This document shows positions 60,663 to 64,000 of a stretch of 64,000 bases of DNA, piece by piece (position 1 is the stretch's first letter; each line of letters starts with the position of its first letter). The position numbers and the translations under genes were made by a program. Where the stretch lies: NCBI RefSeq assembly GCF_026262505.1, contig NC_067203.1, positions 24,719,411-24,783,410 of the forward strand. Reading direction: 5' to 3'. This DNA is from Trichomonas vaginalis G3 (Eukaryota > Parabasalia > Trichomonadida > Trichomonadidae). The notes under the pieces are model-generated. The model did not search any database, was not told the DNA's origin, and saw only the letters and a list, made by a program, of their open reading frames with translations.

Positions 60663-60667
60663 ATAAA
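60663..60667 (+). repeat. Target-site duplication ATAAA (right)
   Basis: Matches 19012-19016; directly followed by ATCTTCG of the interrupted ankyrin gene. Confidence 0.88.
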
Positions 60668-61008
60668 ATCTTCGTTCTTGAGAAGAACACCGAGATCATA
60701 AATAATTTCACTTGTTTCGATGTCGATGTTTTCTGAAACATATCCTTCTTGAACAAACTTACAAAAATGTTTAATGCTTTATTAAATGATTCTTTATTAT
60801 TAATATCAGTATCAATATTAATATTAATCTCTTGTGCACTATTGTCTGTAATCAACATGTTTCGAACTGTTTCACTTACAACAACTGCGTGTGATTGCGT
60901 TGTATAAAATCGATGACCATTGATAACGAAACAAAAATCACTTCCATATTTAACTAAAGATGAATTTCTGCAATACTGAGAATTAACAACAAATTTAATA
61001 TCACTCAT
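60668..61008 (-). pseudogene. 5' part of the second ankyrin gene copy (split by insertion)
   Basis: Starts with the ATG at 61008 (MSDIKFVVNSQYCRNSS...) and matches the intact gene's first ~115 codons with a few substitutions (Asp to Asn, Thr to Ala). A frame change near codon 84-86, in the stretch after NKALNIF, puts the rest into another frame, so this copy was already, or is now, dead independent of the insertion. The remainder is at 17779-19016. Upstream homology with the intact gene extends to about 61110. Confidence 0.88.
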
Positions 61009-61110
61009 CAAAATTTTTTTATTTTGTCACTTTTTTAAAATTTACCATTGATAAAAAGAAATTCATACAACGAAATCAATAAATAAAAAATATAGACAAG
61101 GCTTAGTTTG

Positions 61111-61965
61111 TTTGGCCTATATCCATGTGCATAACATTCTTTTAGTTTATCATCAATAATATTGAGATTATTACTTTGCCTTTAAATTCTTCTTTTCTTT
61201 ACTATATTTTGGCAGTTTGAAATCTTCAATGTTTTTATAAAGAAGAGTTTGAAACCATATCTTTATTTCTTATAGATTTCGTAGGATTTGATTTAATCAC
61301 AGACTTTATTTGAACTTCGGAGCAATAATTGAGTGAATTATCATTGAGGCTATGGCCAAACTTTCATTTCAGTTTAATAAATAATTTTTATTTAGATGAT
61401 AGTGACAAGAAGAGATTGGGACAAAGTTGCAATTCGGCACTTTTTGTAAAAAAAATGGGGTCATACTCATAATGAATAGAGACTTATAGCCAAGTCTTGA
61501 TATCATGCAGGGAGAATATACATTGATAAGCAATTATATTTTATAGTAGTAGTATTCAGAAATTCTTACAATTTACAATACAATTTTCAAAAATGGATAA
61601 AGACTAATAGCCAAGTCCTGATATCATGCAGGGAGAATATACATTGATAAGCAATTATATTTTATAGTAGTAGTATTCAGAAATTCTTACAATTTACAAT
61701 ACAATTTTCAAAAATGGATAAAGACTATAGCCAAGTCTTGATATCATGCAGGGAGACTCTCTACAAATACAAAAATTGATTATCATAAGGAAATACAAAT
61801 TTATCAATTTTCATGTGAAAATTACATAAATTTGTTCTCCAATAAATAGCAATAATACTTTGAATGTTATATTAAGTAATATAGCTTCAGGTAAATAAGC
61901 TTACACTTCAAAAATATACTGTTTATTCATTAATTTTAAAAAAAGTCCAAATTATCTAATCTTGC
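61111..61965. other. Intergenic spacer with a tandem repeat
   Basis: AT-rich DNA between the duplicated ankyrin upstream region and the transposase stop. Apart from the 121-bp tandem repeat at 61480-61757 nothing recognisable. Confidence 0.45.
61480..61757 (+). repeat. 121-bp tandem repeat, ~2.3 units
   Basis: Units begin at 61480, 61601 and 61722 (AGACT[T/A]ATAGCCAAGTC, then ATATCATGCAGGGAGA). The first two are almost identical; the third stops after ~36 bp. Confidence 0.88.
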
Positions 61966-63435
61966 TTACTCTTCCTTTAAACTTCTTTGTGCCAAATTTA
62001 ATATTGCCTTCAAAGATGGAATAAGGACATTAGGTTCAATCCTTCGGCTTTCGACAATTTCCAAAATGTGTTGAATTAATTTCAAACATTCATCGTGTTT
62101 TGAAGCTCTTTGCTCAACAATCTGATTACCTGCCCTTGTAAGAATTCTTACTGCTCTTTCTTCATTCAAAACATTAGCGACTTGAACCTTAATAATCGCA
62201 TTTGGAATCACAACAGTGATGAGAGTTATGACGATGTCATCAATGCGCTCATTTTTCTTACCCAAGAAAAATGTTTGCTTTAATTGATGAAAGTGTGATT
62301 CCGCAATGTTATTCGTGGAATCACCTTCTCCACGATATAACATCATCCAATGTTCTTTGGTTCTTCTCCATTGTTTATCGAAATACTTCAAAGCGCGCGG
62401 TTCTTCTTCTTCTAACATTGTTGTCAAGAACTCATATGTTTCATCAGACTCTTCAGCCAGCTTTTCTGCATTCGTTGCATCTGCACGTAATGTCAAAAAG
62501 TCCATTGCTAAATAGAAGTTCTCAAAATTCTGTGGATTGTCAAAATAGCTTCCAACTTTTGCACATGCGCGTAAAACATGCACAGCGCACCAACTGAGCT
62601 GCGCAAGAGGAAATCCGTCCTCAATTGCGCGAGCAATGTTTAGCGCACAGTCAGCGCTCCAATGCTGTGGATCCAGGTGCGCAAACTCACAGAATTTCAC
62701 CAAACATTCTTGAATTTTTTCAGATGTCTGAGGGTTCACTAAAAAATAGCAAAAGGGGAAAATTGTGTTTTGACTTGTTTTCATTGTTACTGCAAACAAT
62801 TGGATCTTTCCTTTAATTAAAGAATGAGTGGAATCGACGTGGAGAGGGTTATCAATGCTATGCACCAATTCTTTTGCAGCAAAAGGTGCATATATGATTG
62901 TAAACTCGGAAAAATCTCCATTGTAATCAAATTGAACGAGATCATCTGGGCACTCTTCCTGTAAATTATTCAAAAATGCTTCCAAAGAAGTGTAAGGATC
63001 GTTTGATAATCTTTGTGCAATAATCTCATCAAGGCGATAAAATTTGTGCTTTAAAGCATCAGTAGACTGCGCGAAAAGTTTCATCGTTTCTTTGTTATTC
63101 GTATCAATTCCGAACTTATCAAAAAATGCTTTTTGAGCAAGAAATTGCTTTCCACCGTTTTTAATATAAAGTTCGATCCATTTTTGATAAAATTTACTCG
63201 CGTAATGTGAACCCATTTCAACTCCTATATGATGGCAATGTTCTTCATTAACTTTGCTTATAGTAAACACTCCATTTTGTTCTTCAACCCTAAATTTTGC
63301 CTTGCATAGGGGATACGAACATGAATAAGTGACATATTGCTTTGGAGATCCCGTTCTTCTTCTGTATGGGACACCGCCCTTGACTTCCTGTTTAATACCA
63401 AAAGCAATAAGCTCCTCTAAGTCCACCGAAATCAT
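61966..63435 (-). CDS. MULE-type transposase
   Basis: 489 residues from the ATG at 63435. An upstream TTG would add 13 residues, but TCACTT, a trichomonad initiator, lies at 63443-63448 (minus strand), 11 nt before this ATG. Residues about 36-70 form a zinc-binding module of FLYWCH/WRKY-like type (C39, C44, H66, H68). The MULE domain follows: D201 in HVDSTH, D262 in WSADCALNIARAIE, a WCAVHVLRAC segment at about 282-291, then TNNIAESHFHQLK with E379 as the likely third acidic residue. This is the catalytic triad order of Mutator-like DDE transposases. The frame is intact. No terminal inverted repeats were recognised around it, so it could be an element stripped of its ends or a domesticated gene. 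It is not inside the giant element. Confidence 0.85.
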   Translation of the reverse strand: MISVDLEELIAFGIKQEVKGGVPYRRRTGSPKQYVTYSCSYPLCKAKFRVEEQNGVFTISKVNEEHCHHIGVEMGSHYASKFYQKWIELYIKNGGKQFLAQKAFFDKFGIDTNNKETMKLFAQSTDALKHKFYRLDEIIAQRLSNDPYTSLEAFLNNLQEECPDDLVQFDYNGDFSEFTIIYAPFAAKELVHSIDNPLHVDSTHSLIKGKIQLFAVTMKTSQNTIFPFCYFLVNPQTSEKIQECLVKFCEFAHLDPQHWSADCALNIARAIEDGFPLAQLSWCAVHVLRACAKVGSYFDNPQNFENFYLAMDFLTLRADATNAEKLAEESDETYEFLTTMLEEEEPRALKYFDKQWRRTKEHWMMLYRGEGDSTNNIAESHFHQLKQTFFLGKKNERIDDIVITLITVVIPNAIIKVQVANVLNEERAVRILTRAGNQIVEQRASKHDECLKLIQHILEIVESRRIEPNVLIPSLKAILNLAQRSLKEE

Positions 63436-63756
63436 AAAAATGAAGTGATTTTGAAAAGAGTTAACAAAATTCAAATCACATCAAAAACAAAAACACATAA
63501 AAAATATTTTATTATACTCATTCGAAATTAAAAATAATAAAAATATATATTAATTTCATTAAATCAAGGTTAAAAATCTCACCGGAAAAATAACCTCAGT
63601 GTGATAAATTTATCACCGGAAAAATTTACAATAAGGTTAATACCGAAAATATCGAAAAATCAACATTTAAGGTTAATTTAAGAGTATGCACTTTTGTCAC
63701 CTACTCGTGACAAGAATATTTTTTTTTCTGAACGATAATTCAAAATAATATTCTAA
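63436..63756. promoter_or_regulatory. Divergent promoter region
   Basis: 321 bp between the transposase (-) and the Rab gene (+). Contains the TCACTT initiator of the transposase (63443-63448, minus strand) and two ATCACCGGAAAAA-like repeats near 63578 and 63613 with AAGGTTAA words at about 63568, 63632 and 63668. No initiator match right before the Rab ATG. Confidence 0.4.
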
Positions 63757-64000
63757 ATGCATTCCTGTAAACTCATTGTTATGGGCGATTCTAGTGTTGG
63801 CAAGACAACCCTTATACATTCCTTCGTCAATAACGAGTTTTGCGAGGACTTTAAAGCAACTATTGGCGCCGATTTCTTTTCGAAGACTGTAACAGTTGAT
63901 GGAACAACAATAGATTTGCAAATTTGGGATACTGCAGGTGAGGAACGCTTCCATTCTGTTGGTGTTGCTTTCTACAGAGGGACAGATGCTTGTTTATTAG
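63757..64000 (+). CDS. Rab7-like small GTPase, N-terminal part
   Basis: 81 codons before the window ends. The P-loop GDSSVGKT lies at about 10-17, switch I with ATIGADF at about 34-40 and the G3 motif WDTAGEE at about 58-64. ERFHSVGVAFYRGTDACLL follows closely the Rab7 pattern (ERFQSLGVAFYRGADCC). Known role: Rab7 controls traffic to late endosomes and lysosomes/vacuoles. The NKxD and SAK motifs and the prenylated tail lie beyond the window. The start is the first ATG of the frame, only a few residues before the first beta strand, as usual for Rabs. Confidence 0.9.
   Translation, partial: MHSCKLIVMGDSSVGKTTLIHSFVNNEFCEDFKATIGADFFSKTVTVDGTTIDLQIWDTAGEERFHSVGVAFYRGTDACLL

Noticed and set aside
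1-64000. tRNA or rRNA genes
   Set aside because: No cloverleaf-like or rRNA-like stretch was noticed by eye; a dedicated scan was not possible, so short RNAs could have been missed.

Overview
The window looks like nuclear DNA of a parabasalid flagellate, most likely Tritrichomonas (possibly T. foetus). The support is: AT-rich intergenic DNA, intron-free genes, an expanded ankyrin-repeat family with a BTB-like N-terminus, a MULE transposase, KilA-N fragments, and two genes with a trichomonad-type initiator (TCACTT) 11-12 nt before the ATG. The species call is inference.

Host genes. The left 19 kb holds the C-terminal end of a protein O-mannosyltransferase (1-464, +), a GT8/glycogenin-like glycosyltransferase (570-1409, +), ribosomal protein uL13/L13a (1644-2246, -), an ARM/HEAT-like helical protein (9285-10637, -), a Qa-SNARE/syntaxin (11385-12281, +), a BTB-like plus ankyrin protein (13066-14547, +) followed by a broken ankyrin tail, and a BBS4-like TPR protein (15832-17064, +). 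The right 3.3 kb holds a MULE-type transposase (61966-63435, -) and, divergent from it, the start of a Rab7-like GTPase (63757-64000, +).

Mobile and structural DNA on the left. The 7 kb between the L13a gene and the ARM gene has no convincing gene. It is bracketed by a perfect 24-bp inverted repeat (2345-2368 / 9050-9073). Inside it lie a 1.755-kb element with 276-bp terminal inverted repeats (2579-4333) and a ~970-bp palindrome built of ten consecutive hairpins (about 7847-8815).

The giant element. A second, inverted copy of the ankyrin gene (17779-19016 plus 60668-61110) is split by a 41.6-kb insertion (19017-60662) with a 5-bp ATAAA target duplication. Its outer 1.8 kb arms are near-identical inverted repeats. 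Each arm carries the same two small unknown genes (here ORF A and ORF B), a 44-bp tandem array and other short repeats. The rest is about 38 kb of ~25-bp-monomer satellite running inward from each end and flipping orientation at a ~290-bp central spacer. Within the satellite are many AGATCT-centred dyads whose flanking words differ between families but keep their symmetry, and repeated blocks with a partial KilA-N domain. No polymerase, integrase, capsid or transposase gene is visible in it. A 25-base N gap (27944-27968) is flanked by two copies of the same ~7 kb, probably an unmerged contig overlap, so the true element may be nearer 34-35 kb.

The host genes show no operon logic. The ankyrin duplication and the two large transposable regions suggest a fast-changing locus between housekeeping genes.
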